Origin: Candidatus Choladousia intestinigallinarum
Lineage (GTDB): Bacteria; Bacillota; Clostridia; Lachnospirales; Lachnospiraceae
Assembly: GCA_018712605.1 (NCBI GenBank)
Contig: DVGR01000097.1
Location: 1-50,201 of the forward strand
Length of the DNA: 50,201 nucleotides
Reading direction: 5' to 3'
Shown here: positions 30,573-41,887 of the stretch, in pieces
Layout of the letters: every line of letters begins with the position of its first letter
Position numbering within the stretch: the stretch's first letter is position 1
Position numbers and translations under genes: made by a program
The notes under the pieces: generated by a model
What the model was told of the DNA's origin: nothing
The model's database searches: none
What the model saw: only the letters and a program-made list of their open reading frames with translations

Positions 30573-31733
30573 ATGAAACCTCTGGAGATATATTTGCATA
30601 TTCCTTTTTGCGTAAAGAAATGCAGCTACTGTGATTTCCTGTCTGCTCCGGGAAGCAGTGAAACCCGGAGGGCTTATATAGAAGCTCTCAAAAAAGAAAT
30701 CCTGCATTTTCCCGGATGGGAAAAATACAGAGTTGAGACAGTTTTTTTTGGCGGAGGGACTCCCTCCCTTCTGCCGGCGGAAGATATTGATGCGGTATTG
30801 GAAACATTGAGAGAGAGATTTGCTTTTTCAGACAGCCCTGAAATTACCATAGAGTGCAATCCAGGAACGGCGGATCGGGAGAAACTTATCTCATACCGCA
30901 GTTCGGGGATCAACAGACTGAGCCTGGGACTTCAGTCGGCAGACAACCGGTGGCTGGCCCTGCTGGGAAGAATCCATACCTGGGAGGATTTTCTTCAGAC
31001 GTACCACCAGGCCAGAAGCGCAGGTTTTTCCAATATAAATGTGGATCTTATGTCGGCCCTGCCGGGACAGAGCCCTGATTCCTGGGGAGATACCCTGAAA
31101 AAAACAGCCGCCCTTAAGCCGGAGCATATATCGGCCTACAGTCTGATTCTGGAACCGGGAACGCCTCTGTATGAGCGGTACCGGGATGAGGCGGAAAAAA
31201 GGGAAAAAGGAGAAGATACGGAATTTCTTCCCACGGAAGAGGAAGAGCGTGAAATGTATTGGAGTACCCAGGAAATCCTGGAAGAGGCGGGGATGAAGCG
31301 GTATGAGATCTCGAATTATGCCCGGCCGGGATATGCCTGCCGTCACAACGTGGGCTACTGGACAGGGATAGAGTATGCAGGCTTTGGGCTGGGAGCGGCT
31401 TCCCTGCTGGAACATGTGAGATATGAAAATCCCAGGGAACTTTCTTCCTATATAAACGGGGACTTTACGGGACGTGTGAGGACGGCGCTGAAGATGAAAG
31501 ATGAGATGGAAGAGTTTATGTTTTTGGGACTGCGGCTGAAAAAAGGCGTTTCCGGTAAAGAGTTCCGGAAACGCTTTGACAGGGAGATAAATACGGTTTA
31601 TGGGGAAACGATCCTCAGGCTGCAGAAAGAAGGAATGCTTAAACAGGAAGAAGACTTTCTGTCCCTGACGGACCGGGGAACGGATCTGGCGAACTATGTG
31701 ATGGCTGAATTTCTCCTGGATAAGGAAGCTTAG
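30573..31733 (+). CDS. hemW: Radical SAM heme chaperone HemW (HemN-like)
   Basis: A 386-residue radical-SAM protein. The cluster motif CVKKCSYC (Cys13, Cys17, Cys20) is followed by VFFGGGTPSLLP and TIECNPGT. It lacks the extra N-terminal region of true coproporphyrinogen oxidases (HemN), so the heme-chaperone HemW is the better name, although databases often say HemN. ATG 30573 is chosen because AAAGGAGAC lies upstream and the family start matches. It converges on the next gene with a 4 bp overlap of stop codons. Confidence 0.92.
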   Translation: MKPLEIYLHIPFCVKKCSYCDFLSAPGSSETRRAYIEALKKEILHFPGWEKYRVETVFFGGGTPSLLPAEDIDAVLETLRERFAFSDSPEITIECNPGTADREKLISYRSSGINRLSLGLQSADNRWLALLGRIHTWEDFLQTYHQARSAGFSNINVDLMSALPGQSPDSWGDTLKKTAALKPEHISAYSLILEPGTPLYERYRDEAEKREKGEDTEFLPTEEEEREMYWSTQEILEEAGMKRYEISNYARPGYACRHNVGYWTGIEYAGFGLGAASLLEHVRYENPRELSSYINGDFTGRVRTALKMKDEMEEFMFLGLRLKKGVSGKEFRKRFDREINTVYGETILRLQKEGMLKQEEDFLSLTDRGTDLANYVMAEFLLDKEA

Positions 31734-32458
31734 TTCCCGTCCAGGGCGGCGGTTACGATTCCTCCGGCGTAATCATGGATAAGCTGGTAAGCTTCCGGGG
31801 AATAATGAATACCATCCGTAGTGCTGATCTCGTTGACCATGATGTAAGTATAGCTGTCAATATACGCCTCATCCCGGAGATTTCTCAGATGGGCGTTAAA
31901 GTCCCCGATCTCTTCATTGGTGATGTTGTCGCAGCGGGCAGGATCAATGGGATTGACCGAGAGAAAGAAAAAGGAGGTATCTGGGTAGTCTTCCATAAGC
32001 TCCTGGTACAAATCCATGTACAGCTCCAGGTTATCGTAGTCGTTTACCCCCAGATTAAAGATGACAGGAGCGTCCGGGAGAGAGGCCATGGCCTCCGTAA
32101 GGGCGGGAAGCCCGGATGAGACGAACCAGTCATATCCCTCCCCGGGGGCGGCAATATACAGGCAGTTGTCTTCGCCCATGGCCTCTTCCATGCCGACGGT
32201 TCTTGAATCTCCCACCCAGATAAAGCAGTGATCCTGGGGCAGGGAGGAGGAAGGCTTCGAGGATGAGGGAATGCCTGAAGAAAATTTGGGCTCTTCGGTC
32301 TGAATCTGTCCGCTGTCTTCCGCTTCAGTGGAAACCGGCGAAGAGGCTTCTCGATTCTCATCACGGAGCTGATCCACAAAGTGGATAAAGACAAGGAGGA
32401 TCAGGATTAAAATTCCTGCCACAGGCAGGAGAACTGAAAAAATATGATGACGCTTCAT
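31730..32458 (-). CDS. Membrane-anchored SGNH/GDSL-like hydrolase
   Basis: A 242-residue protein with an N-terminal membrane anchor (residues ~7-25), a Ser/Pro/Glu linker to ~72 and a compact SGNH-like domain: FIWVGDSRTVG (block I, GDS), FNLGVNDYDN (block III, GxND) and TTDGIHYSPEAY (block V, DxxH). The catalytic Ser, Asp and His are present. The domain probably works outside the membrane as an esterase acting on wall polymers or glycans, but the substrate cannot be read. It is convergent with hemW and divergent from hrcA. Confidence 0.8.
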   Translation of the reverse strand: MKRHHIFSVLLPVAGILILILLVFIHFVDQLRDENREASSPVSTEAEDSGQIQTEEPKFSSGIPSSSKPSSSLPQDHCFIWVGDSRTVGMEEAMGEDNCLYIAAPGEGYDWFVSSGLPALTEAMASLPDAPVIFNLGVNDYDNLELYMDLYQELMEDYPDTSFFFLSVNPIDPARCDNITNEEIGDFNAHLRNLRDEAYIDSYTYIMVNEISTTDGIHYSPEAYQLIHDYAGGIVTAALDGN

Positions 32459-32490
32459 ATAATTAGTCCTTTCGTAATTGCTTATGCGTT

Positions 32491-32520
32491 ACTATACCAT
32501 AGAAAGGTACCGGGGGACAA
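32491..32520 (-). promoter_or_regulatory. Probable promoter of the SGNH gene
   Basis: On the minus strand TTGTCC (32520-32515), an 18 bp spacer and TATAGT (32496-32491), about 33 bp before ATG 32458. Confidence 0.6.
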
Positions 32521-32545
32521 GTTGGAAAAATTTTAAAAAAGGCTA

Positions 32546-32615
32546 TTGACAAAAAGACGAACCGGTATTATATTAACTGCATAAGGAATTAGCACTCGAA
32601 TGAAGTGAGTGCTAA
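32546..32615 (+). promoter_or_regulatory. hrcA-operon promoter with CIRCE operator
   Basis: TTGACA (32546-32551), a 17 bp spacer and TATATT (32569-32574) make a vegetative promoter. Fourteen bases later comes a perfect CIRCE element, TTAGCACTC (32589-32597), nine bases, GAGTGCTAA (32607-32615). HrcA binds CIRCE and represses the heat-shock operon until it is inactivated by misfolded protein demand on GroEL. Confidence 0.97.
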
Positions 32616-32768
32616 CAATACGAATGATTCAAGAATGCCGCCGGCATTCTTGCTGCGAGGCGCAGGTCATGCAGCGCATGACATTTTTCTTATGTGCGTC
32701 TCTGCAATCCGCCGGAGGCACATCGGAGATAAAGTATGAATCCTTATAAAGAGAAAGGAGGAGTTCGG
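32616..32768 (+). other. Structured hrcA leader with terminator-like hairpin
   Basis: The 153 bp between CIRCE and the hrcA start contain CAAGAATGCCG (32630-32640) with CGGCATTCTTG (32642-32652), and GTCATGC (32666-32672) with GCATGAC (32676-32682) followed by ATTTTTCTT. The second looks like a short intrinsic terminator. A further TGTGC...GCACA complement flanks 32693-32722. It may attenuate the operon or be a palindromic repeat inserted in the leader. Confidence 0.55.
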
Positions 32769-33806
32769 ATGCAGCTGGATGATAGGAAATGGACGATTTT
32801 AAAAGCTATCATCAAGACATACCTGGAGACAGGCGAACCGGTAGGTTCCAGGACGATTTCCAAGTATGCAGATTTGAATCTGAGTTCCGCCACCATACGA
32901 AATGAGATGTCAGACCTGGAAGAGATGGGCTATATTCTTCAGCCCCACACTTCCGCAGGACGCATTCCTTCTGATGCGGGTTATCGCCTTTATGTGGATC
33001 GCATGATGGAGGAAAAAGACCGGGAAGTCACGGAGATGAAGGAGATGATGATTCAGCGGCAGGATAAGATGGAGCTTCTGTTAAAGCAGCTTGCCACGGT
33101 TCTTGCTAAGAATACCAATTATGCGGCCATGATTTCCGGTCCCCAGTTTCACAGGACAAAACTTAAATTCATCCAACTGTCCATCGTGACGGAATCCCAG
33201 ATCCTGGCGGTAATCGTCACCGAGGGAAATGTGGTAAAGAATAAGATCATCCGCCTGGAGCACGGGCTGGATCAGAAGACGATCCTGGAGCTGAACATCC
33301 TGCTGAACAGCGCGCTGAACGGGCTGACTATAGAACAGATTAATCTGGCTACGATCGCAAAGCTAAAGGAGCAGGCCGGGATTCACAGCGAGGTGGTAAA
33401 CCGGGTGCTGGATGCGGTGGCCGAGTCGGTTCAGTCGGAGGACGAGGTAGAGATTTATACCAGCGGGGCAACAAATATTTTCAAATACCCAGAACTGAGC
33501 ACCAGTGAGAAGGCCAGCGAGCTCATTCATACCTTTGAGGATAAGGAAGGGCTGGCAGGGCTGATCGGAACAGGCGAGGAAGAGACTGGGATTCAGGTGT
33601 ATATCGGTCAGGAATCGCCGCTGCCGTCTATGCAGGATTGCAGCGTGGTGACAGCTACGTATGAGCTGGGAGAGGGAATGTACGGACGGATCGGAGTGAT
33701 CGGTCCTAAACGTATGGATTACGATAAGGTGGTAGGCACTTTGAGAACCCTGATGATTCAGCTTGACGAGATATTTCACAGAGACAAAAAGGACAAAGAA
33801 GAATAG
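32769..33806 (+). CDS. hrcA: Heat-inducible transcription repressor HrcA
   Basis: A 345-residue repressor of the class I heat-shock genes. The N-terminal winged helix runs LDDRKWTILKAIIKTYLETGEPVGSRTISKYADLNLSSATIRNEMSDLEEMGYILQPHTSAGRIPS (hallmark motifs GSRTI, SSATIRNEM and HTSAGRIP). ATG 32769 is chosen because AAAGGAGG lies 7 bp upstream; the ATG at 32736 is 11 codons longer with no such site. It controls its own operon through the CIRCE element upstream. grpE follows after 17 bp. Confidence 0.96.
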   Translation: MQLDDRKWTILKAIIKTYLETGEPVGSRTISKYADLNLSSATIRNEMSDLEEMGYILQPHTSAGRIPSDAGYRLYVDRMMEEKDREVTEMKEMMIQRQDKMELLLKQLATVLAKNTNYAAMISGPQFHRTKLKFIQLSIVTESQILAVIVTEGNVVKNKIIRLEHGLDQKTILELNILLNSALNGLTIEQINLATIAKLKEQAGIHSEVVNRVLDAVAESVQSEDEVEIYTSGATNIFKYPELSTSEKASELIHTFEDKEGLAGLIGTGEEETGIQVYIGQESPLPSMQDCSVVTATYELGEGMYGRIGVIGPKRMDYDKVVGTLRTLMIQLDEIFHRDKKDKEE

Positions 33807-33823
33807 AAAGGTGGAAGTGACCA

Positions 33824-34489
33824 GTGGAAGAGATCAGAAAGGAAGGAACTTCCCAGGAGGTTCCAGAGGAAGGTTCGCCAAACGGAGAAGTTCCCGTTGA
33901 GGACTCCTTGGAGGAAGGCTCTGAAGAAACCATGAATTCTGAACAGGCTTCCGGGGAAGAAGATTCCCAGGGGACAGAAGAGTCTCTGGAGGAAGAGGGT
34001 TCCCAGGAGGATGGGGAAAAGAAAAAGGGATTCTTTGGAAAGAAAAAGAAAGATAAAAAAGATATCCGCATCGAGGAGCTGACAGACAGAGTGCAGCGCC
34101 AGATGGCAGAATTCGATAATTTCCGCAAGCGCTCTGAGAAAGAGAAAGCAGCCATGTTTGAAACGGGAGCCAAAAGTGTGATTGAGAAAATCCTCCCCAC
34201 CATTGATAATTTTGAGCGGGGGCTGGCGGGAATTCCCGAGGAAAAGAAAGACGATCCTTTTGTGGAGGGGATGGAGAAGGTATACAGACAGATGCTTTCC
34301 ACCCTGGAAGGAATCGGCGTTAAGCCCATCGAGGCTGTGGGCAAAGAGTTTGATCCTAATTTCCACAATGCGGTGATGCATGTGGAGGATGAGGAAGCCG
34401 GCGAGAATGTGATTGTAGAAGAGTTCCAAAAAGGCTACACATACCGGGAGGCCGTTGTAAGGCACAGCATGGTAAAAGTGGCAAATTAA
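33824..34489 (+). CDS. grpE: Nucleotide exchange factor GrpE
   Basis: A 221-residue co-chaperone releasing ADP from DnaK. The first ~60 residues are a long, very acidic, repetitive tail (Glu/Ser/Gly rich), then a basic stretch KKKGFFGKKKKDKKD. The coiled coil begins RIEELTDRVQRQMAEFDNFRKRSEKEK, and the C-terminal beta domain ends GYTYREAVVRHSMVKVAN, as in the family. The GTG start follows GAAAGGTGG. The N-terminal tail is longer than in Bacillus. Confidence 0.96.
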   Translation: MEEIRKEGTSQEVPEEGSPNGEVPVEDSLEEGSEETMNSEQASGEEDSQGTEESLEEEGSQEDGEKKKGFFGKKKKDKKDIRIEELTDRVQRQMAEFDNFRKRSEKEKAAMFETGAKSVIEKILPTIDNFERGLAGIPEEKKDDPFVEGMEKVYRQMLSTLEGIGVKPIEAVGKEFDPNFHNAVMHVEDEEAGENVIVEEFQKGYTYREAVVRHSMVKVAN

Positions 34490-34519
34490 GTTAAAACTGG
34501 AAGTAAGTTTTTGATATAG

Positions 34520-36442
<1,923 letters not shown>

Positions 36443-36474
36443 TTTCAGAAGAAAATCATTTCCAAGACAGCATA

Positions 36475-36500
36475 CCCCTGAGGGCAGGAGCCTTCAGGGG
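36475..36500 (+). other. Hairpin between dnaK and dnaJ
   Basis: CCCCTGAGG (36475-36483) pairs with CCTTCAGGGG (36491-36500) with one bulge. There is no T-tract, so it is more likely an RNA-processing or stability element setting dnaK and dnaJ levels apart than a full terminator. Confidence 0.6.
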
Positions 36501-36524
36501 CATCGTTAGGTGTAGGAGGTAGCT

Positions 36525-37712
36525 ATGGCAGAGAATAAACGGGATTACTATGAGGTTCTGGGAGTAGACCGGAATGCGGACGAGGCGACCTTGAAAAAGG
36601 CTTACCGGGTCCTGGCAAAGAAGTATCACCCTGATATGAATCCTGGAGATAAAGAGGCGGAGCAGAAGTTTAAAGAGGCATCGGAGGCGTACGCAGTGCT
36701 CAGTGATCCGGATAAAAGGCGGCAGTATGACCAGTTTGGCCATGCGGCCTTTGAACAGGGCGGAGCAGGCGGCGGCTTCGGCGGTTTTGACGGCTTTAAT
36801 TTCAGCGGAGATATGGGCGACATTTTCGGGGATATATTCGGTGATCTTTTCGGAGGAAGGAGAAGAGGCGGCGCCAGAGGCCCTATGCAGGGAGCCAATG
36901 TCAGAACCAGTGTCCGCATCACTTTTGAGGAAGCCGTATTCGGATGTGAGAAGGAGCTGGAGCTTACGTTAAAGGACGAGTGTCCCACCTGCCATGGCAC
37001 GGGAGCAAAACCGGGAACGAACCCGGAGACTTGTCCTAAGTGCGGCGGAAAAGGACAGATTGTGTACACCCAGCAGTCTCTCTTTGGCACCATGCAGAAT
37101 GTCCAGACCTGTCCAGACTGCCACGGAACAGGTAAAATTGTAAAAGAGAAGTGCCCCGGATGCTCCGGCTCCGGCTATGTGTCCAGCAGGAAGAAGATAA
37201 AGGTGACGATACCTGCAGGCATCGACAACGGGCAGAGCATCCGCATCAGAGAAAAGGGAGAGCCGGGGACGAACGGCGGCCCCAGAGGCGACCTTTTGGT
37301 GGAAGTGATCGTGGCAAGACATCCGGTTTTCCAGCGGCAGGATATGAATATTTACTCTACAGTGCCTATGACCTTCGCCCAGGCGGCCCTTGGAGGGGAG
37401 ATCCGCATCAGTACAGTGGACGGGGATATCCTTTATACGGTTAAGCCGGGTACCCAGACCGACACCAAGGTAAGGTTTAAAGGAAAGGGCGTACCCTCCC
37501 TGAGAAATAAGAATCTCCGGGGCGACCACTACGTTACCCTGGTGATCCAGGTTCCCACCAAGATGAACGAGGCGGCAAAGCAGGCCCTGAGAGATTTCGA
37601 CATGGAGACAGGGAACAGCTTGGGGAGAACCGGCGGCAAAACGGAAAAGAAAGCGGAAAAGCCTAAAAAGAAAGGCTTTATGGATAAACTGAAAGAGACC
37701 TTTGAAGATTAG
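36525..37712 (+). CDS. dnaJ: Chaperone protein DnaJ (Hsp40)
   Basis: A 395-residue type I Hsp40 that loads substrates onto DnaK and stimulates its ATPase. The J domain spans residues 7-72 with HPD at 35-37, and a Gly/Phe-rich region lies at ~78-112. Four CxxCxGxG zinc repeats begin at residues 153, 170, 196 and 210, followed by the C-terminal substrate domains. The Lys-rich tail [20 protein letters not shown] is an extension beyond the minimal family length. The ATG follows TAGGAGG. prmA starts 8 bp after the stop. Confidence 0.97.
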   Translation: MAENKRDYYEVLGVDRNADEATLKKAYRVLAKKYHPDMNPGDKEAEQKFKEASEAYAVLSDPDKRRQYDQFGHAAFEQGGAGGGFGGFDGFNFSGDMGDIFGDIFGDLFGGRRRGGARGPMQGANVRTSVRITFEEAVFGCEKELELTLKDECPTCHGTGAKPGTNPETCPKCGGKGQIVYTQQSLFGTMQNVQTCPDCHGTGKIVKEKCPGCSGSGYVSSRKKIKVTIPAGIDNGQSIRIREKGEPGTNGGPRGDLLVEVIVARHPVFQRQDMNIYSTVPMTFAQAALGGEIRISTVDGDILYTVKPGTQTDTKVRFKGKGVPSLRNKNLRGDHYVTLVIQVPTKMNEAAKQALRDFDMETGNSLGRTGGKTEKKAEKPKKKGFMDKLKETFED

Positions 37713-37720
37713 GAGCCAGT

Positions 37721-38674
37721 ATGCGTTGGAATAAATTTACCTTAAAGACCCTGTCACAGGCGGAAGATATGGTGATCTCAGCCCTTTCAGACGCAGGTGT
37801 GGAAGGGGTGGAGATTGAAGACAAAGTACCCCTTACTGAGGCGGAAAAACAGCAGATGTTTGTAGACATCCTGCCGGAGGGGCCGGAGGATGACGGGATC
37901 GCCTATCTCAGTTTTTATCTGGAAGAGGATGCGGATAAAGAAGAGATCCTGGCCAGAGTACGGGAGGAATTGGACTCTCTTAGGATGTTTATGGACATCG
38001 GGGAGGGGACGATCACGGAATCCCGGACAGAGGATAAGGACTGGATCAATAACTGGAAGCAGTATTTCCATCAGTTTTATGTGGATGACATCTTAATTAT
38101 TCCCTCCTGGGAAGAGGTGAAGGAAGAAGACCGGGATAAAAACATTCTTCATATTGATCCCGGAACTGCTTTTGGAACCGGTATGCATGAGACCACCCAG
38201 CTATGCCTGCGGCAGCTCAAAAAGTACGTTAAGCCAGGGATGCGTCTCCTGGATGTAGGGACAGGAAGCGGGATCCTTTCTATAGCGGCCCTTAAGATGG
38301 GGGCAGCCCTGGCGGTGGGAACAGATCTGGATCCCTGCGCCATTTCTGCCGCAGAGGAAAACCTGGTGGCCAATGAGATCCCTGAGGGAGCTATGGAAGT
38401 GCTGATCGGCAATCTCATTGACGATGAACAGCTTCAGGAGAAGGTGGGCTATGAAAGTTTCGACCTGGTAGCGGCCAATATTCTCACAGAGGTGCTGCTC
38501 CCCCTGACCCCAGTGGCAGTGAAGCACTTGAAAAAGGGCGGCGTGTATATTACATCAGGGATCCTGGAGGAAAAAGAAGAGAAAATCACGGAGGCTGTGA
38601 AAGCAGCCGGAATGGAGCTTTTGGAGGTAACCAGACAGAATGACTGGGTATCGGTGACGGCCAGAAAGAGGTAA
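37721..38674 (+). CDS. prmA: Ribosomal protein L11 methyltransferase
   Basis: A 317-residue SAM-dependent methyltransferase modifying ribosomal protein L11. The N-terminal L11-recognition domain begins MRWNKFTLKTLSQAEDMVISALSDAGVEGVEIED. The SAM site is LLDVGTGSGILSIAALKMG, preceded by the family motif DPGTAFGTGMHETTQLCL. The motif DLVAANILTEVL matches the NILA-type substrate loop. It lies between dnaJ and rsmE, as in Bacillus (yqeT). Confidence 0.96.
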   Translation: MRWNKFTLKTLSQAEDMVISALSDAGVEGVEIEDKVPLTEAEKQQMFVDILPEGPEDDGIAYLSFYLEEDADKEEILARVREELDSLRMFMDIGEGTITESRTEDKDWINNWKQYFHQFYVDDILIIPSWEEVKEEDRDKNILHIDPGTAFGTGMHETTQLCLRQLKKYVKPGMRLLDVGTGSGILSIAALKMGAALAVGTDLDPCAISAAEENLVANEIPEGAMEVLIGNLIDDEQLQEKVGYESFDLVAANILTEVLLPLTPVAVKHLKKGGVYITSGILEEKEEKITEAVKAAGMELLEVTRQNDWVSVTARKR

Positions 38675-38677
38675 AAA

Positions 38678-39421
38678 ATGTATCATTTTTTTGTTGAGCC
38701 GGAGCAGATCGGAGAAAAACAGATTCGGATTTTGGGCCAGGATGTGAACCATATCCGAAATGTCCTCAGAATGAAAACGGGGGAACAGATCACCGTAAGC
38801 AGCCGTGAGGACGCTGGAAGAGCGTACCGCTGCAGGATAGATTCCTTCCAGGACGAGCAGGTAAATGCTGAGATTATGTGGGTTCAGGAGGCAGATACGG
38901 AGCTTCCTGTCCGCATTTCTCTTTTTCAGGGCCTTCCAAAGGGCGACAAGATGGAGCTGATTATCCAGAAGGCGGTGGAGCTGGGAGCCTGTGAGATTGT
39001 GCCTGTGGCTTCCAAAAGAGCGGTGGTGAAGCTGGACGAGAAAAAAGCTCAAAGCAAGGTTAAAAGGTGGAATGCCATTGCGGAGAGCGCAGCTAAGCAG
39101 TCGGGACGCCTCCGGATCCCTCAGGTGAAGCCGGTGATGAGCTTTAAAGAGGCCGCTGCATACGGAACAGGCTTTGACAGAAAGCTGATCCCCTATGAAC
39201 TGGCTAAAGGCATGGATGAGACCAGGGCGGCTCTGAAGACGATTCAACCTGGAGACTCCGTGGCAATTTTTATCGGTCCTGAGGGAGGATTTGAGGAAGA
39301 GGAAGTAAAGCAGGCGGCAGCAGGGGGATTTGTCCCTATTACACTTGGAAAGCGCATTCTTCGCACAGAGACGGCAGGAATGGCGCTTTTGTCTGTTTTA
39401 ATGTTTCATATGGAAAAATAA
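38678..39421 (+). CDS. rsmE: 16S rRNA (uracil-1498-N3)-methyltransferase
   Basis: A 247-residue SPOUT methyltransferase (YqeU). It opens with the PUA-like domain MYHFFVEPEQ and HIRNVLRMKTGEQITV. The knot region carries ELGACEIVPVASKRAVVK, the cofactor motif IFIGPEGGFEEEEV and LGKRILRTETAGMALLSVL, all diagnostic. It starts 3 bp after the prmA stop and closes the heat-shock/modification operon. Confidence 0.96.
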   Translation: MYHFFVEPEQIGEKQIRILGQDVNHIRNVLRMKTGEQITVSSREDAGRAYRCRIDSFQDEQVNAEIMWVQEADTELPVRISLFQGLPKGDKMELIIQKAVELGACEIVPVASKRAVVKLDEKKAQSKVKRWNAIAESAAKQSGRLRIPQVKPVMSFKEAAAYGTGFDRKLIPYELAKGMDETRAALKTIQPGDSVAIFIGPEGGFEEEEVKQAAAGGFVPITLGKRILRTETAGMALLSVLMFHMEK

Positions 39422-39428
39422 GCGGGGC

Positions 39429-39457
39429 TTGCATTTGCGACCGTTTTCCTGTAGAAT
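39429..39457 (+). promoter_or_regulatory. Promoter of the cysteine desulfurase-thiI operon
   Basis: TTGCAT (39429-39434), a 17 bp spacer and TAGAAT (39452-39457), directly after the rsmE stop. The predicted leader is about 38 nt. Confidence 0.6.
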
Positions 39458-39501
39458 AACAGCGCAAAACATTTATGCGGGAATTTGATACGGAGGGAGC
39501 T

Positions 39502-40659
39502 ATGGAGGCTTATCTGGACAATTCAGCCACCACCCCATGCCTGGAGTCGGTGCGGGATATTGTAGTAAAGACCATGATGGTGGATTATGGAAATCCATCC
39601 TCGAGACATCAAAAAGGTGTGGAGGCGGAGCATTATCTTAAGGACGCCAGAGAAAAGATTGCCGCCACTTTAAAAGTAAAGGAAAAAGAAATTTTCTTTA
39701 CGTCCGGGGGAACGGAATCCAACAACTGGGCCTTGACAGGCACAGCTTTTGCCAACAGGCGGGCAGGCTGCCATATTATCACCACCGCCGTAGAACATGC
39801 GGCAGTGAGGATGCCTCTGCGGTTCCTGGAGGATCAGGGGTTTGAAGTGACGGTTCTTCCAGTGGACGGCACCGGACATGTGGATCCCCAGCAGGCGGCG
39901 GAGGCCGTGAGGGAGGACACGATTCTGGTATCTGTGATGCTGGTGAACAACGAGGTGGGAACTCTTGAGCCGGTGGAAGAAATCAGCAGAAGAGTGAAGG
40001 AAAAGAAACCTTCCGTTCTCTTTCATGTGGACGCCATACAGGCATATGGGAAGATGAGGATTCTGCCTAAAAGGATGGGGATTGATCTGATGTCCGTCAG
40101 CGGTCATAAGATCCATGGCCCCAAAGGGATTGGTTTTTTATATGTAAATGAAAAGGTAAAGATTCATCCCATGATTCTGGGAGGCGGGCAGCAGCAGGGA
40201 ATGCGTTCCGGCACGGATAATGTACCGGGAGCGGCGGGCCTGGGCGTGGCTGCCTGGGAAGCTTATCAGAATCTGGACCAGGCAAGGGAACATATGTTTT
40301 TACTGAAGGATCGGCTGATGCGGGGGCTTGCCAATTTGCCGGAGGTTCACGTGATCTCGGAAGAGGGGGAGAAGAGTGCGCCCCACATTGTAAGCGCTGC
40401 TTTTCCCGGCGTGAGAAGCGAGGTTCTCCTTCATGCGCTGGAGGAGAGAGGGATTTACGTTTCCTCAGGCTCCGCCTGCTCTTCGAATAAAAAATCGGCG
40501 GTGAGCTCTGTCCTTGAGGAGCTGCATTTGAAACCTGCCCTTTTAGAATCTACACTGCGCTTCAGCTTCAGTCCTTTCACCAGGGAAGAAGAGATTGACT
40601 ATTGCCTGGAGAATCTTGGGGAGCTTTTGCCTGTGCTGAGAAGATACAGGCGCAGATAA
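39502..40659 (+). CDS. Cysteine desulfurase (NifS/IscS-type)
   Basis: A 385-residue PLP enzyme that takes sulfur from cysteine as a persulfide. YLDNSATTP opens the protein; Lys203 in SGHKIHGPKG binds PLP, and Cys326 in SSGSACSSNKK is the sulfur carrier. ATG 39502 is chosen because CGGAGGGAG lies just upstream; the ATG at 39475 lacks such a site. thiI follows 45 bp later with its own AGGAGG, and no scaffold gene is nearby. The pair therefore probably makes 4-thiouridine in tRNA (and perhaps thiazole for thiamine), like NifZ-ThiI of Bacillus. Confidence 0.94.
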   Translation: MEAYLDNSATTPCLESVRDIVVKTMMVDYGNPSSRHQKGVEAEHYLKDAREKIAATLKVKEKEIFFTSGGTESNNWALTGTAFANRRAGCHIITTAVEHAAVRMPLRFLEDQGFEVTVLPVDGTGHVDPQQAAEAVREDTILVSVMLVNNEVGTLEPVEEISRRVKEKKPSVLFHVDAIQAYGKMRILPKRMGIDLMSVSGHKIHGPKGIGFLYVNEKVKIHPMILGGGQQQGMRSGTDNVPGAAGLGVAAWEAYQNLDQAREHMFLLKDRLMRGLANLPEVHVISEEGEKSAPHIVSAAFPGVRSEVLLHALEERGIYVSSGSACSSNKKSAVSSVLEELHLKPALLESTLRFSFSPFTREEEIDYCLENLGELLPVLRRYRRR

Positions 40660-40704
40660 GGAATCGCTGACTGGGGGTTACGGTACTGTTTGGGAGGAAA
40701 CTGT

Positions 40705-41883
40705 ATGTTTAAGACTTTTTTGATTAAGTATGGGGAAATCGGCATAAAAGGGAAAAACCGCCATCTTTTTGAGGACGCTCTGGTGAAGCAGATCCGTCAC
40801 GGGCTGAAAAAGGCGGAGGGAACCTTTCAGGTTTACAAAGAGCAGGGCAGAATCTACGTGGACTGCCAGGAGCCCTTTGATTTTGAAGAGACGGTAGAGT
40901 GCCTGAAGAGGGTATTCGGTATAGTGGGAATCTGCCCGGTTATGAAAACAGAGGACCGTGGGCTGGATGAGCTGGGAAATGAAATCATTGATTTCCTGCA
41001 GAATGTCTATGAGATTCGGGAGCAGACCTTTAAGGTGGTTACACGCCGTGCCAGAAAAAGCTATCCCGTGGAGTCCATGGAAGTCAGCAGCTATCTGGGA
41101 GGAAGGATTGCGGAGGCTTTTCCCAGCCTCAAGGTGGATGTCCATAACCCGGAGATTCTGATTCACGTGGAAATCCGGGAGAAAATTTATATTTATTCTA
41201 AAATCATACCGGGGCCGGGGGGAATGCCTGTGGGTACCAACGGCAAGGCTATGCTTCTTCTGTCGGGAGGAATAGACAGTCCTGTGGCAGGATACCGGAT
41301 CTGCAAAAGAGGGGTGAAGCTGGATGCGGTTTACTTCCATGCTCCGCCATACACCAGCGAGAGAGCCAAGGAAAAGGTAGTGGATCTGGCCCGCATCGTG
41401 TCAAAATATTCGGGCCCCATTATGCTTCACGTGGTGAATTTTACAGATATTCAGCTTTATATTTATGATAAATGCCCGCACGATGAGCTGACGATAATCA
41501 TGCGCCGTTATATGATGAAAATTGCGGAGCATTTTGCCAGAGAGACAAATTCTCTGGGCCTGATTACCGGTGAAAGCATCGGTCAGGTGGCAAGCCAGAC
41601 CATGCAGAGCCTTGCGGCCACCAATGAAGTCTGCACGATGCCTGTATTCCGTCCTCTGATTGGGGATGACAAGCAGGAGATCGTGGACATTGCACAGGAA
41701 ATCGGCACCTATGAGACCTCCATCCTGCCCTATGAGGACTGCTGTACGATTTTCGTGGCCAAGCATCCGGTGACAAAGCCAAACATCAACGCCATTAAGC
41801 GTTCAGAGAAAAAGCTGGAAGAGAAAATTGATGAGATGGTGGAGACCGCCATCCAAACAGTGGAGAGGGTCTGGGTAGAATAG
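40705..41883 (+). CDS. thiI: tRNA 4-thiouridine synthase ThiI
   Basis: A 392-residue ATP-dependent sulfurtransferase. It contains an N-terminal ferredoxin-like domain, a THUMP domain and a PP-loop ATPase with SGGIDS at residues 187-192. GESIGQVASQTMQSL and PLIGDDKQEIVDIAQEIGTYETS are family hallmarks. It lacks the C-terminal rhodanese domain of the E. coli protein, normal for Firmicutes, where sulfur comes directly from the partner desulfurase encoded upstream. ATG 40705 is chosen over GTG/ATG options upstream because GGGAGG lies 8 bp before it. Confidence 0.96.
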   Translation: MFKTFLIKYGEIGIKGKNRHLFEDALVKQIRHGLKKAEGTFQVYKEQGRIYVDCQEPFDFEETVECLKRVFGIVGICPVMKTEDRGLDELGNEIIDFLQNVYEIREQTFKVVTRRARKSYPVESMEVSSYLGGRIAEAFPSLKVDVHNPEILIHVEIREKIYIYSKIIPGPGGMPVGTNGKAMLLLSGGIDSPVAGYRICKRGVKLDAVYFHAPPYTSERAKEKVVDLARIVSKYSGPIMLHVVNFTDIQLYIYDKCPHDELTIIMRRYMMKIAEHFARETNSLGLITGESIGQVASQTMQSLAATNEVCTMPVFRPLIGDDKQEIVDIAQEIGTYETSILPYEDCCTIFVAKHPVTKPNINAIKRSEKKLEEKIDEMVETAIQTVERVWVE

Positions 41884-41887
41884 ATTA

